Assembly: GCA_020055645.1 (NCBI GenBank) | Contig: CM034549.1 | Span: forward strand, 29,905,930 to 29,969,929 | Direction of reading: 5' to 3' | Source of the DNA: Tomocerus qinae | Taxonomy: Eukaryota > Arthropoda > Collembola > Entomobryomorpha > Tomoceridae | Length of the DNA stretch: 64,000 bases | Shown: in pieces, positions 23,155 to 35,700 of the stretch | Layout: each line of letters opens with the position of its first letter | How positions within the stretch are numbered: the first letter of the stretch is position 1 | Notes under the pieces: model-generated | Seen by the model: the letters and a program-made list of their open reading frames with translations, nothing else | What the model was told of the DNA's origin: nothing | Databases searched by the model: none | Position numbers and translations under genes: made by a program

Positions 23155-26100
23155 TTTCCTTCCGATTCATATTTCATTTCGTTGAACTTGGTAGTTGAAC
23201 TCCACCCTGCATTAGGCCACCCTTTGTTAGCGGTTGGGAAACTTGATACAACAAAAATTCTACTATGCATATAGCTATGGACATCGTTTCTTTTCATACA
23301 TACACACAGAAATCAACATTTTGTTGGTTATTGCAACAACTGAACTGATTAGATTGTATGTACATCTCTATTTTATAATCGCAGACTTGAAAAATTTACG
23401 TGTCTATATTTCTATCTATGTATGTACGGGTGGTAGGGTGTTCCCAATAGCAAAATGCGCATGTTCATATTTTACATGAAAACAAGCTACACTCTGTGTT
23501 ATGTTATGTTAGTATTAATTAGCATAATTTGAAAACCACACAAAATGTTGAACGCGTATTGTAAATATTTCGAAATTCAATATCCAATACGCATGACTGT
23601 CGCCTACCTTTCGAAATTGAGTCATGAATGCTGGGGGCTACTAGTATTAGTACATTAACAATATAAGACAACCACTTCTGCAATTTAGAAGCGATAATGA
23701 AGATCCATACGTCCATCTTGGTCTTAGTGCCACAGCCATGGGAAGCTTAAGTTACAACACGCTTGAGTGTCTGTTCCTATTCCTAGTCCTATTCCAATAT
23801 CCATTTAATAAAATTGTGACTTGATAAAGCTCCATTTTTAGAATTACTAATAATTCCTCCCCCACAATTATTTTCTGAACGTCTTATAACGATACGATAT
23901 ATCTATAGTAAAGTTTGTAGCTGCCTGTCCCAGTATTCAAAACTCATTGCGTAAAATGACACGATGATTCTAAAATATCAAAGAACCAAAGGTAATACAT
24001 TTTCCAGAGCCGTAAATATTAGTTGAAATTTGTAATTTCATCCTAGATATCATAGATCAGTAAACTGCAGGAAGATGAAATGAATAAAGCTGAGAGAAGA
24101 AATGAAATGTAATATTTAATACGGAAAACTTCCAGTTATTCTTCCATCTCCACTTTCTGTGAATACGTTTATCATAATCTGAGTAGGAATTTCTATAGAA
24201 AAAATTGTGAGCCTAAAAATGTGCACATAAAGTAATGTTTGAGTGCAATTCTTTAACCTTCGAGCGAAGTAACCTTTATTGACACTAAAAATATCATAGC
24301 AAAACCTGTCTATTTATTCTCTTGAAGGCTGCATTATACTTTCTGTCATTTTTCAGTGACTACATTTTATTAGATTATGCAAACACTGAATCCATCAGAC
24401 CTTTGCTTAATCAAAAAACACTTTACACCGGGATTATCAAACAGTGAAAACCCTTTTGGGACAGGTTCTGTTCCTTGTCATACGGGCAACAAAACCATTT
24501 TAGAGCTTTCACAAGTTTATTTTGGCCTATTGAGTTACAAACCTCCCTTCTCGATCAGAAATTCGATTCTTATCTTATCTCTCGTTGCAAGCAATCTATT
24601 TCGAAGCAACGATGAATATATATCACTATAGAGTTCAGTAACCTGATTTTCGAGGCATTGAACAATGAAAAGAAAAGCGAAGACTACACGAAGATATATG
24701 TTTTAAGCGCAAGAGAAAATAAAGGATTATCCTCTCTTTACGCTTTACATATTATGATAAAAATCAATTGAATTTGTCAGTTTGCCTGGTAGGAGAAAAT
24801 AAGCAGAACACCTGACACCTACTCACTCCTGCTTAGACTTCCGATCCAAAAACAACGGATGTTTCATCCAGTTTACCCTTGGAATATCATTATGCTAATA
24901 TCCACACTAGAATGGCTGTTGTGAAAGCACCGAAAGAGAGAAAGTGACTCTAAAGAGAAAGTGAATTCCAAAATAGATCTCACAAGTACCAAAACCCATT
25001 CAGCCATAAAGTAAAATAAATATTCCTCTATAACACAATGATAATACTATACACCTTAGGTATGCAAGTATGAAAAATAAAACAGCTACTGAAAAAACAA
25101 AAGAAAACACTTTTACCTGGCTATTTAACCTTTTCAGATTTGTACTACACTCGTTCAACGTATACAACAAACTCATAATACATTCCTAGGAAAATGAAAT
25201 TAGGTTTCAGAAAATCGGGAAAACGAACAATCAACCACGCCGAGCGATCTGTACTCAAACAGCTGTACTATAGTAGGGGTAGGTATACTTAGTAGTTAGT
25301 GTTAATGTAGTTTGTGGTGACGCAATCTAAACAACCTAGGAACTTGTCAAGTTTATCAGTAATGTTGAAAAGATAACAGAGTCCTTAAGTACTGATAACG
25401 ATGTAAAGAGGAAATCAAATGTACAATGCACACCCTTTTACCACTTCCGAGAACCATCTTCAGCAGTGAGTACATAATTGAATAAAGCGGTTAAAATCAT
25501 GCAAGAGTTACAAAACTTTTATAATACCAATCACCGACGTTGCGCTTATATATTGTGCTCTGTGGAAAGAGTTTTGAAAAGTTTATTCCTTTTAATCTTT
25601 TTATTGCTTTTTCCGCTACCATCAGTTTATTGAGCCGGAATGATTGAATGACGAAATCTACTAGGAATATAGCCAATTGTGCAATGCTACAATGCAAACG
25701 GATGCGAGGAGATTATGTTTATTTTCTACATGCAAGTAAATATGGCTAAGTCTTTCTTTCTCCTGTAGATACAAATAATACGATGTGGAATGTGAATGCT
25801 TGAATTGCTTAGACTGCTTTCTTCTACGCATCCAGACATTTTTATTTGCATTCGACTTGTTTGAGTACCTGTAAAAAATTTGAATGTTGGAGTACAATTT
25901 TGAGAATGAGCTCCAGACGGGAATGTTTGGAGCACCCTCAAATTATCCAAACAATATTTCGAAAGTTTTTCCGTTGTTTCTACATAGCTACTTAAACTTT
26001 TCTCAAGCTACAAATACTCAACGTTCGAAGAATATTGTATGCACAGAAGTCTAGTAGTACTTGTACTAATAATATTTGCCCCTTTGTCAAAACTTATATT

Positions 26101-27090
26101 CTTATATAATTTTAACAAACTTTTGGCAATTATATAGTGAACAACACTCAAAACCAATGGTAGGTTTATTGCTTACATCATAATGTTTCCCTCACATCCC
26201 CTATAATTAGCTGCTAATTTTCGAGTTGGTGTTGTTCGGAAAACAATGATTACTTCTTTCCTGAAGTGGAAAGTGGAAGTCAGAGATTTCTTTTGTTATT
26301 CTGAAAAGCAGAGATACAAACAAAAAGAGAAAGCAGTCTTAATTAGGAAATCGTCAGGAAGCTTCTGAACACCTGAGCGTAAGTAATAAACGAACAGTGA
26401 ACAGACACAGTATATCTTAGGGTTCAATTTAGAAGCATATCTAAGATTAATAGTAAAAACAACACCATTTTTTCCGTAAGTGCTCTAGAGGCGAAAAAAT
26501 TACTTTTGCAGAGTGCTGCAAGGCTTTTAAAGCACGGCATGCCTTTTTTGCACTACATATACAGGAGGATGTAGTTAAAATATACCATAGAACTTTCTCT
26601 TTTCCTATTCAAACACCATTAGAAACTTTTACCGTCATGGTCATCCACTATTATTCATTAATTCATTAATTCAAGGCTAGGTAACATCAAATTTGGTGTA
26701 CATGTTCAGTAATCTTAGGGTAAAACTTTAAAAATCGTATTAAATCTTCCATTAAAAGTTGAAAAAGCAAAAAACCTTTTTAAAGTTCCTGTAAAACCGA
26801 AAATCCAAGGTTGTCTGGATGTGTTCATGTGTGATGATGTAATTCCGATTTTTTTGTCTTCGTATACATTGAATAAAAATTGGGAAGGGACCATTTTTGG
26901 TGTATATAGTATGAATTTGAGACACTGTAGAAAAACTACAACTAAATTTTGAAACTTCGGCTTTTTTGGAAGAAAATCAGACTGGTTTTGGGTATGCGTT
27001 TTCTTGCCATTTGGATTTTGGAGGTCGACAACTGTTCAGTAAGTTATTTTTATTTCTTTTGGGCCCATATGAAAAACCTACAGCAAGCCG
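23155..27090. other. Gene-poor stretch
   Basis: No recognised gene or RNA. From about 26640 onward the sequence takes on the character of a degenerate dispersed repeat, with long runs rich in AAAA and TTTT and a G+C-richer patch at 26990-27180. It leads into the composite repeat that follows. Confidence 0.45.
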
Positions 27091-27279
27091 TAACAGAAGC
27101 TCGCCTGAGTAAAGGTTACCGTGTACACATTTTGGTAGACGAAAAGTCGCACGTAACACAAAACCGAATGTACGGATTTTGATCAAGCTTTCAGAATTGA
27201 GTCTTTATATATGTAGCTACGACATATTAAAAATTCAGACATTGATATTATAAGGAAACGAAACTATATCATTTGAAAA

Positions 27280-28423
27280 ATCAACAGAAAATTTAAAATA
27301 GATAATTTTTGACTATGAAAATCAACAAAATCAAAATTGATTAATGTTGAATATCAAAATCAACAGTAAATCAAATTTGATTAATCTTTACTATCAAAAT
27401 CAATACAAAATCAAAATCGATGAAACATAAATTCAAAATAAATTTGGTAGAAGCGGATTGAAATATTTTATACTATCAATCTCACAATTTATAGGAAACG
27501 CAATTTAACTTTTTAATGCCCATTTTTCACTTTGACTATCAAAATGAAGACAAAGTGACCGCACGGCATTTCAGCAACCAATGGACTGATTTGCCCGAAA
27601 ATCAGTAGAGATCGTCACCAGTCCATAGGTATGGTTTTTGCCAAGTTTAATTAATATCCGTCTTTGCATTCGAAAGTTATCGTGGGTACGGACAGACGGA
27701 CGGACAGACTGTGCGATTCTATACGGTGCCTTATTCAGGCGAGTTAAAATTGATTAATGTTGACTATGAAAATAAACACAAATTCAAAATTGATAATTGT
27801 TGACTATAAAAATCAACATAAATTCAAAATTGAATAATTTTGACTATGAAAATCAACATATTAAAATTGAATAATGTTGACTATGAAAATCAGCATTAAA
27901 TTAAAATTGAATAATGTTGACTATGAAAATCTAAAGAGAATCAAAATCGGTCAATATTAATAATGAAAATCAATAGAAATTGGAATAATGCAAGTTTGAC
28001 TATAAAATTTAATATAAATGCGAATTAGATTTATTTCCGTACTCCTATAGTTACTTTCTGGTTTTATTTGCTTTTACTATAAAATCTTCAATTCGGTAGA
28101 AGCGGAGTGAAATATTTTATACTATCCCGCTAACAATTTATAGGAAACGCAATTGAACTTTTTAATGCCCATTTTTCACTTTGACTATCAAAATCAAGAC
28201 AAAGTGAGCGCACGGTATCTCAGCAACCAATGGACCGATTAGCCCCAAAATCAATAGGGATCGTCAGTGGTCCATAGGCATTGTTTTTGCCAAGTTTGGT
28301 CAATATCCGTCATTGCTTTCGAAAGTTATCGTGGGGACGGACGGACGTACGGACGGACGGACGGACGGACGTACGGACAGACTGTGCGGTTCTATAAGCT
28401 GCCTTATTCAGGCGAGCTAAAAA
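27280..28423. repeat. Composite repeat: two ~300-bp units with ~40-bp minisatellite arrays
   Basis: The order is array (27280-27425), unit A (27443-27749), array (27742-27985), unit B (28092-28423). Units A and B are direct repeats that share long blocks, for example GAAATATTTTATACTATC, AACTTTTTAATGCCCATT and CGAAAGTTATCGTGGG, and both end CTTATTCAGGCGAG. The arrays consist of degenerate ~40-base copies around GACTATGAAAATCAACA and AAATTCAAAATTGATTAA. No protein frame is present, so this is a non-autonomous or satellite-like repeat. Confidence 0.85.
28334..28382 (+). repeat. GGAC tetranucleotide tract
   Basis: A run of GGAC units, with two GTAC variants, lies inside unit B. Unit A has a shorter version (27691-27712). 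The tract length difference accounts for much of the size difference between the two units, as expected from slippage. Confidence 0.85.
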
Positions 28424-31400
28424 TGAAGTTACATCAAAGTCTTATTTTTAAATGTCAAAGAAACTTTTCTACTGAAAATAAGATTGTGACTACCAACCAA
28501 TGACGATTTTTCTATTTCCGGAGCTTGCAAAAGGAAGTCATTAACCCACATCCTGATTTAGAAATCTAATATTTCAACAAAAACTTTTTTCTGTGAAGAC
28601 GGTAATACTAAAATATTATGCTACTTAGGATATGTAGAATTGAGCAGTTGCATCAAAGAAAGCGTGTGAGATGAGATGTGTGGAATCCTAGACTAATGGA
28701 ACAGGTGTGCAATAGTGTACGTCACATCAGAACCCTTTTCCCAGAGTACTTTCTTGGTTCAGACTTTCTCATCTCAACATAAGTGAAAGTATCCCTTTTT
28801 CTAATTTCCATTATCGTTCAAAATAGTCGGATATTATCACCGAGAGACTCATAAAATGTCCATTGACGTGTGTTACAACGCTTCCAAAATTTTACTGCAT
28901 GTCTTATTATCGTAAAGTGGGCGTGCAGTGTAATCTAGCATAAAATTGCAATGAATAGTATAGAAGTACAGCTAGCTGATTATCATAAGTACACCTCTTC
29001 ACTAACGCTAAGTATTTATCATCGTAGCAGGTATCATACGTAACTACATTCAGCTTAAAATACTAGCTCTGGGATGATTTCAGAGTATCTTCAATAATTC
29101 CATAAAACCATTGTCATATGATTAAATCTTTAAAATATCCTATTACTACTATATACACGTTCATCGAAAAGGTGGGCATTGGAAATATTTAGTTCTCCCA
29201 GTCGCTACGTCTTCCATCATATTTCTAATCTTCGTACACTTCAGGAGCCTTTTATTTCCGCTATGTTATACGTATGAGAATCACGAAAGAGAATCTATTG
29301 CTACCTAATACCAACCCTAATACCCAGGTTGTACTTCAATACCTACACTTATTAAGAATTAAATATAATTTGGCTAATAGTATTGCCTCTACTAATGTAG
29401 GTACATATTAATTACATAAAAATGCAGAAAAGAAAATTCTGAGACTAGAAAATGCCATTATTGTAGTGTAATATGTAAGCATAATATTTTGCGAATGTAT
29501 ATTAGATATTCCCGGAAAACTTGTTTTCATTGTTTGTAGGTCACAATAATTAAGTGGTAGTTCATCCGAATTATGTAGCAAAGACTGTTTTGTATTGTAT
29601 CTTGATTTCGAAATCAAATTCAACGCAGCATCAGCCAATTAAATACCAGGTAGGGAGCAAAACAAAAGCAATACCGTGAAACATTTGTGTTTATGTGCCA
29701 ACATGCGTAACAAAGATTCTCATTTCCTTCAAATTAGCTACAAAACAAATACGGACGTTATTGGAAGTACGAGAGGTATGTTACAAATGAACATTGTAAC
29801 GTAAAATACATAGCTAACAACTAATTGTTAGCATGTACATTCCACGAAAACAACTAATTACCTGCAATATCGGATTTCTTGTAAGCTAACCAACACCTGC
29901 AGAGTACAGACCCACAGACGTATGTGTATTGCCACTGTCCATTTTTCCCTTTCATTACATACCCGGGTACATTTTTAGGGCAACCTGGGGCAGCCTTTTA
30001 CTGAATATTACGTATTATGTTACAGTATGGAAGACTTTACATTATGTAATAATCACAAAGACAATTTTTCGGTAGCTCAAGTATTATCTTTCATCTGTGA
30101 CCGAGTTTGTCATGTTGCAATACACCCCAAACCTCATTGAACGCACAGTCAATGTCAAGTGTCACTTGTCAGGCTGTCAAATAAGATAAGCGAGAACTAT
30201 GTTATACACAGAGATACTACTACAATGCAGGAAAACTGTGTGGAGAAGGAATCAGGAAATTCCACCGCGCCACATACATTCCATCCGACTCCTCGTCATT
30301 GATAATTAACCGAGATACTATTGTTCTCTCTGTGTAGTCAGTATTACTTTCCCATGCTATCTGCTTATAAAGTCAGTTTCAGTACTTGTAAATGCTACTC
30401 ATTGTTTGGCAAATTATTTAGGTTTACTGCTGCTGCTTCTCTTCATATAATTTGTTTGTCCTACATTCCTGCTGAATATATATTATCATTTTAAGTTCCA
30501 ACTTGCCCCAGCTTAGCTTTCCACTATTCACAGTTCAGGTATGTACATCGTGTACTGAAGTACAGACGCTAAACAAAACTTTTATTACACGATTGACAAA
30601 AATGAAAGTATGCTTTCCACTGTGATAAAATATACTGCGATGTAAACTATCTTTGAATGATTTTCAGAATAGTATAAAGTGAAATGCAACTAATGCTTTC
30701 ATCCTTTTACAGCCTACAGTTAGAATCCCGGATGCAGTAAATTCTATTTAACATACATTTCATACCTATCTAACCAAAATCCCCTGTTTTTACATGGCTT
30801 CTCCATTGTTTTCTATGTTCTTCAGCATACTTATATAATAGTCTCTTACACAACCCTTTGATTGAGTAACAAGATGTGTTTGAACTTTTCCTGGTACTAT
30901 TTGCCATATAGGTAGAAATATAATATTGAACTTTCTGGTTTCATTAGACAATTCTGGAAACTGGGTAAAATGATTACAGGTTCATTTCCTACCGTCTAGG
31001 ACTGTGAAGTAGGCAAAGTAACCACTAAGTAGGTAAACTTACATAGATATTTCTTCTCTTTAAGGTATGCCATTATTTTAAAGAATGTATATTGAATAAA
31101 TAACTTCTAAGTTGAAAACCTGTTGAACCAAGTCAGAGATATTATTTGCATTAGTAGTTATTAAATATTAGCAATGTCCACACAGCTAAATGTAATATAC
31201 ATGCAAGCATTGATGTATTCCGTACATGATAAAGACACAAAAACGGTGACCTATATACGTGAATATAGTGATCGCCACCCCTATGTAATAAATTACGATG
31301 CTAATTGATACAGATACATGGAGAAAGTAAATGAGTCTGAGATGTACTGATACTGCCTAATCGAATAAATAGTGCATAAGTAGATTACTTGTACTTGTGC

Positions 31401-34400
31401 GTCAGAATTTTGGATGTATGTATACTAGATGCATTTATAGTATGACCCGTATGTGTTACTTCTGTTTAAGTGTTGCTACCAAGTTGAAAGAAATTAGAAT
31501 TTACTAGGAAAGCGTGTAGGTAGAGCTGGTTGCTAATAAAGTTGAATAAATAGCCGGAATGCATTTTCTCCGCACGACTAGACACCAATTTAGCACTAAG
31601 TTAATATGGACAAAAGATAAAAGCATTGAAGTAGCTTCATTTCTCTGACCACATGCAGAGATGGAAAAGCCACTAAGGTTTATCCATGCAAAATTAATTC
31701 TCTCTAGTAGTTCTTTATGGATTCTAAACGGAAACTTCTGGGCTCAACTCACCTCCAATAGAAAATCCTGCCACTCGTCTTCCTACTCAATTGAACACTT
31801 ACCATGCTCCCTATCACCAAATTCTCACTTGTTTACTATCCAACTACGTTGCAGTGGCAGTGAGTTCATATTAGTGCAACAACCACTACCTACACTGTCC
31901 AAACATCCACACGACATAAGAGTGTTTTATGTACAACGTACAACTCAATATTTTACATTAAGCTTCACTTATGTTCCAATCTTCCTTTCACTCACATGGT
32001 AAACATGCACAATGTACTAAGATAAACTAATGGACTCTACAGAGATAGAAACATAAAAATTCATTATTTTTGTTTGACCACTTCTCAAGTAATACTATTC
32101 CTCCTACAACCTATATGGTATTCTGCACCTGTATAATACAGTCTGAGAGGTACAGTACCTATAAATTCGATTAGTGTTTAAACCTGATTGAGTGGTTGAA
32201 ACTTCAACTTGGCACTTATTCATGATCACTAGAAAATTCCCATGTGAGAATGTTTAGCTTCTCAATGTTTCCTATTCCTCATGAAAATCCATTCAGACCG
32301 AAAGGACAACCTCGTAAATTCAATCTAAAGTGCCAAATGGAATAAAACTATACACAAGCCATGGACAATAATATAGCTACCTACCAATACCTTTTTAATG
32401 GTTAAATAAACTCTGTCGATTTTCATCACTGAAGTATTCTAAAGCTATTGTTTTCTTTCGCAGATTGCGTTGTGTCTGTTTTTACATTTTGAGTACAGAC
32501 CTCAAGGCATAGTAATATAATATCCATCCATGATCTTACTTAGGAATATTTAGTTTGAGATTTCTTCGTTTCCTCCATTAATTTGAATGCAGATCATTTC
32601 TTTTTGTCTTGCAACAACATGGGATTTTATACTCATGTGAATAGAGACTAAAATAATGAGATTAGTTTTCCGAGTCGATTGTGAGAGATGAATACAAAGT
32701 AGGAAATCATTACATTTGTCTCACAACTTGAAATAAGCAAAAATAAAACCCACTTAAAGGCTAAGAAAACATTTCCACCGACTCTCTTCACTCCCACTCA
32801 TTCCTTTGTTCTGTTTGGTAATGTGGACTTGAATTTTTAAAATTACACATACAGCCAATAAACCTTGATAAGAGTAGAGCTTGTGCCAATTTTAGTACGT
32901 TATACACCATTTCCCTATCTAATATTGTATGCGGACTAAATTGAATTGCTCTTGTAGCAATAGTTAGTGAGATATTAGTTTTAAATATTCAGAAAGCAGG
33001 TCAGTCAGAACCGTTGGTTCAGCAAACTCGGTGAAAGTTGAAAGGGAGAACAGTCTGTACATATAAGTTGCAATATAATGAACATTAAAAAGATGTCCTC
33101 GGAAAACTAGCAAAATCAATTTAGGGCAAAAATATGATGCAATAATCTTGTCAGAAAGGAATGAGAAAATGACTTGTCTCGACAATGCCAATTTGAGTAA
33201 CTAAGAACAAAGTGCCCATTAGCAAGGACATTACATGCAAAATCAACATGTTTCTTTATGGTACATAGTGAAGAAAAGCAATTACAGATATGTCATCAAG
33301 GTGAGGCTACGAAAAGTGATAATGCAGCACAGATACATACTTATTATGAAGTATTCCCAGACACCTCATGATTACATTCTCAGTCTAAGAATAGATAAGA
33401 AAATTAACTACTGTCATTTAATATGCGATCGAACAAGATTGCTGGCCTGTCATTGATCTATTTTCGTAATCGTTTCCAGGATAATTGTTCAAATTGCTTT
33501 CCTAAGTGAAAGTTCATCTACAGGCTATCCTATATCTCAAAACGTCGCAACTTACATTGGATAAACCCTACGACCACTTAATAAGAATATGAAAGGTCGG
33601 TATATGTTCAAAATCTCGTTGTCACTTTTCAAATATTTATTACAAGGCTACCCACACACTTTGTTGAATCATATGATACTATCTGTAACTAAGTCTACAA
33701 AGCCCTTGTTATGCATTCCACTGCAATGTAGTATTCATTAACTTTGAACTGAATTCATGTGTCTAACAAGGATATCATGACTTTCATGACAATAGTAGCT
33801 TCATTAACTGAATTCAACGAGCTGCGTGTCTATGCCCAAGGCAAACGAAAAATCAAGTTATTTATCATTGTCTCATCCAACGTACCCTACTTCTTTTGGC
33901 TTGCCTCACAGATCACGAATATACAATTGGGTACACCAACTTGTAAAGGGTTTTAAAAAAGTATTATGGTTAGGTAGGGAAATATGCTACTAGAGGGAAA
34001 AGCCTTGTTAAAGAAAACACTGCTGATTTTCTCTTAGGAATACAATTTACATTGTTACAATTTAAAATATCTTTTACATCTACCTACATATGCAGATTGT
34101 ACATGTCAGTACTAGATGTGTGATAGCTTGCATAAAATGTCCTACATTTTATTCTAGGTGAAAAGCATATTAAATAACAACCTACAATGTACAAACATAG
34201 GAAAAATGCAATATTTGCACAGTTAAATGGAGAGGAATCAGAGTTTCTTATAAAGGTCATTTCTTATTTATAGCTTATTAGTCAGTAAAAAGTACTACAA
34301 AATGTCAGAAAGAACATTAAAGTAACTTATAGTATTATCTTACCTTAGACTTGTAAAGAGGAGGGGCGACGTACTTTCAATTTGGATAATGGTTAAATTG

Positions 34401-35200
34401 TAGTCGGTGAAGCTAATAAATAATTCAGCAGTGTTCAACTGGCCTTGACTGGACTAAACTTATCGTGTATTAGTGTTTGTCTGGTAAAATTTGAAGGCAT
34501 GCAGTATTTAACACTGATTGCAAGGAAATGTCAACTGTTTTCAACTGACAACTGAAATAGAAAGTTTGGTGGTAACCGATAAAAGTGTGCAAGTTGGAGA
34601 AATTAGCTGACAGGTTTAGACGAACGCGTAGAATGAAAAAGACTGTGGCAGAAATTGAAAAGTGTTTTGTTCGTACCGTGATATGAATAGGATGTTTTGA
34701 TTTTCTTGGGGGACTAAGTTGTGAAGAGTGATATAGATAAAACCGTCAATCGAATGTTCTTCCTAATTCAGTTTCTTCCTTCCAAGAACAAAGTAAGAAC
34801 GTGAAACAAAGAGACAATAGTGGATTAATGCTGCCTTATCTTTGACTTTCCTTGATGCGATATGAGAAAAGAAAAAGAATTTATTATTCTCTCGTTTTCT
34901 CTTTTCTTCTTGAAGGTTTATATCAGACAGATCAGGTAAGATTCAAGGATGGATTACTTTCAGTGGATCGGATAGACAGTAGAAATTGTATTGTTTCGTT
35001 TTATTCAGTGCTCCACAGTGTTTCCGATTTTGGTAACTGTGTTATTGGAAGATACGAGCTCAGAATTTTCTCAGTAATGCTGTAAAGGATTAATATTTTC
35101 CGTGGTAAATATTTTGTGACGACTGCAGAGAAAACTTGAGTTTTTGTGTGAGCTGTTAACAATGAAGGGTTTTATGGCTGTTTTCCTTTGCTTTTCTCTT
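28424..35200. other. Gene-poor stretch
   Basis: No confident gene. A 25-codon frame at 30225-30302 has balanced codons but no partner exons. Near 34855-34935 a frame starting with a basic then hydrophobic segment runs into a CAG|GTAAGA donor, but I found no acceptor that continues it. I see no other structure of note. Confidence 0.4.
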
Positions 35201-35234
35201 TCCTTTAGCTCGTTATGATTTGATATGAGCGAAG

Positions 35235-35700
35235 ATGGAATTCCGTGTCGAGAGTGAGTGAGAACTGAGGAGAGGACGAGATTAAAAGTAAGTATGTAAG
35301 TAGGTGAGGTGGGGGTGGGTTCAGATTCTGTCTTTGCTCGTCTTCACGGGCTTTTCCTTTTACCAGGGTTAGATATGGATGTTACTTTAATACTTTCGTC
35401 TGCTTTTCTCTAGGAGGATCTTGGGAAGTAGCTGAGGAGACCAATGAGTTTTGTTGTGTCGGCTGCGGAGTTCCAGAAAGAAATGAGATGAGCGGCCCGA
35501 ATTCGGTTCAATTCACCTGTGCTTTTCCTGGGTTGCTAGTCGTTTGGTACTTTGTAGCCAAAGCCAAAGCTAATGCCTTTCCTTCCCATGCCACATCAAC
35601 CCATGTCAAAGGGAGTCAAGCCAAACCTAACGTATACGACCGTACAGCACTAAACCAACGCTTCTGTCCCACAATATGCACTCCTTCTTCTGCTATTTGA
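35235..35700 (+). CDS. Possible small Cys-containing protein, two exons
   Basis: An open frame from about 35367 to the TGA at 35698-35700 lies in a locally G+C-richer patch and encodes a Cys- and Ala-rich sequence with a hydrophobic middle (GLLVVWYFVAKAKA). Two splice models fit. In the first, an ATG at 35235 runs six codons to GA|GTGAGT (35254) and joins an acceptor at CTTTTCTCTAG, exon from 35414, giving 101 residues. In the second, an ATG at 35226 uses the same donor and joins TTTACCAG, exon from 35367. Both keep phase. The family is unknown and the signal is modest. It could equally be the 5' untranslated region of a noncoding transcript. Confidence 0.25.

Noticed and set aside
29812-29840. 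Short perfect hairpin GCTAACAA-CTAA-TTGTTAGC
   Set aside because: An 8-base stem is expected by chance several times in 64 kb and no element borders it.
34855-34935. 27-codon plus-strand frame ending at CAG|GTAAGA with a basic-hydrophobic start
   Set aside because: No downstream acceptor keeps the phase open. It remains a possible first exon only.
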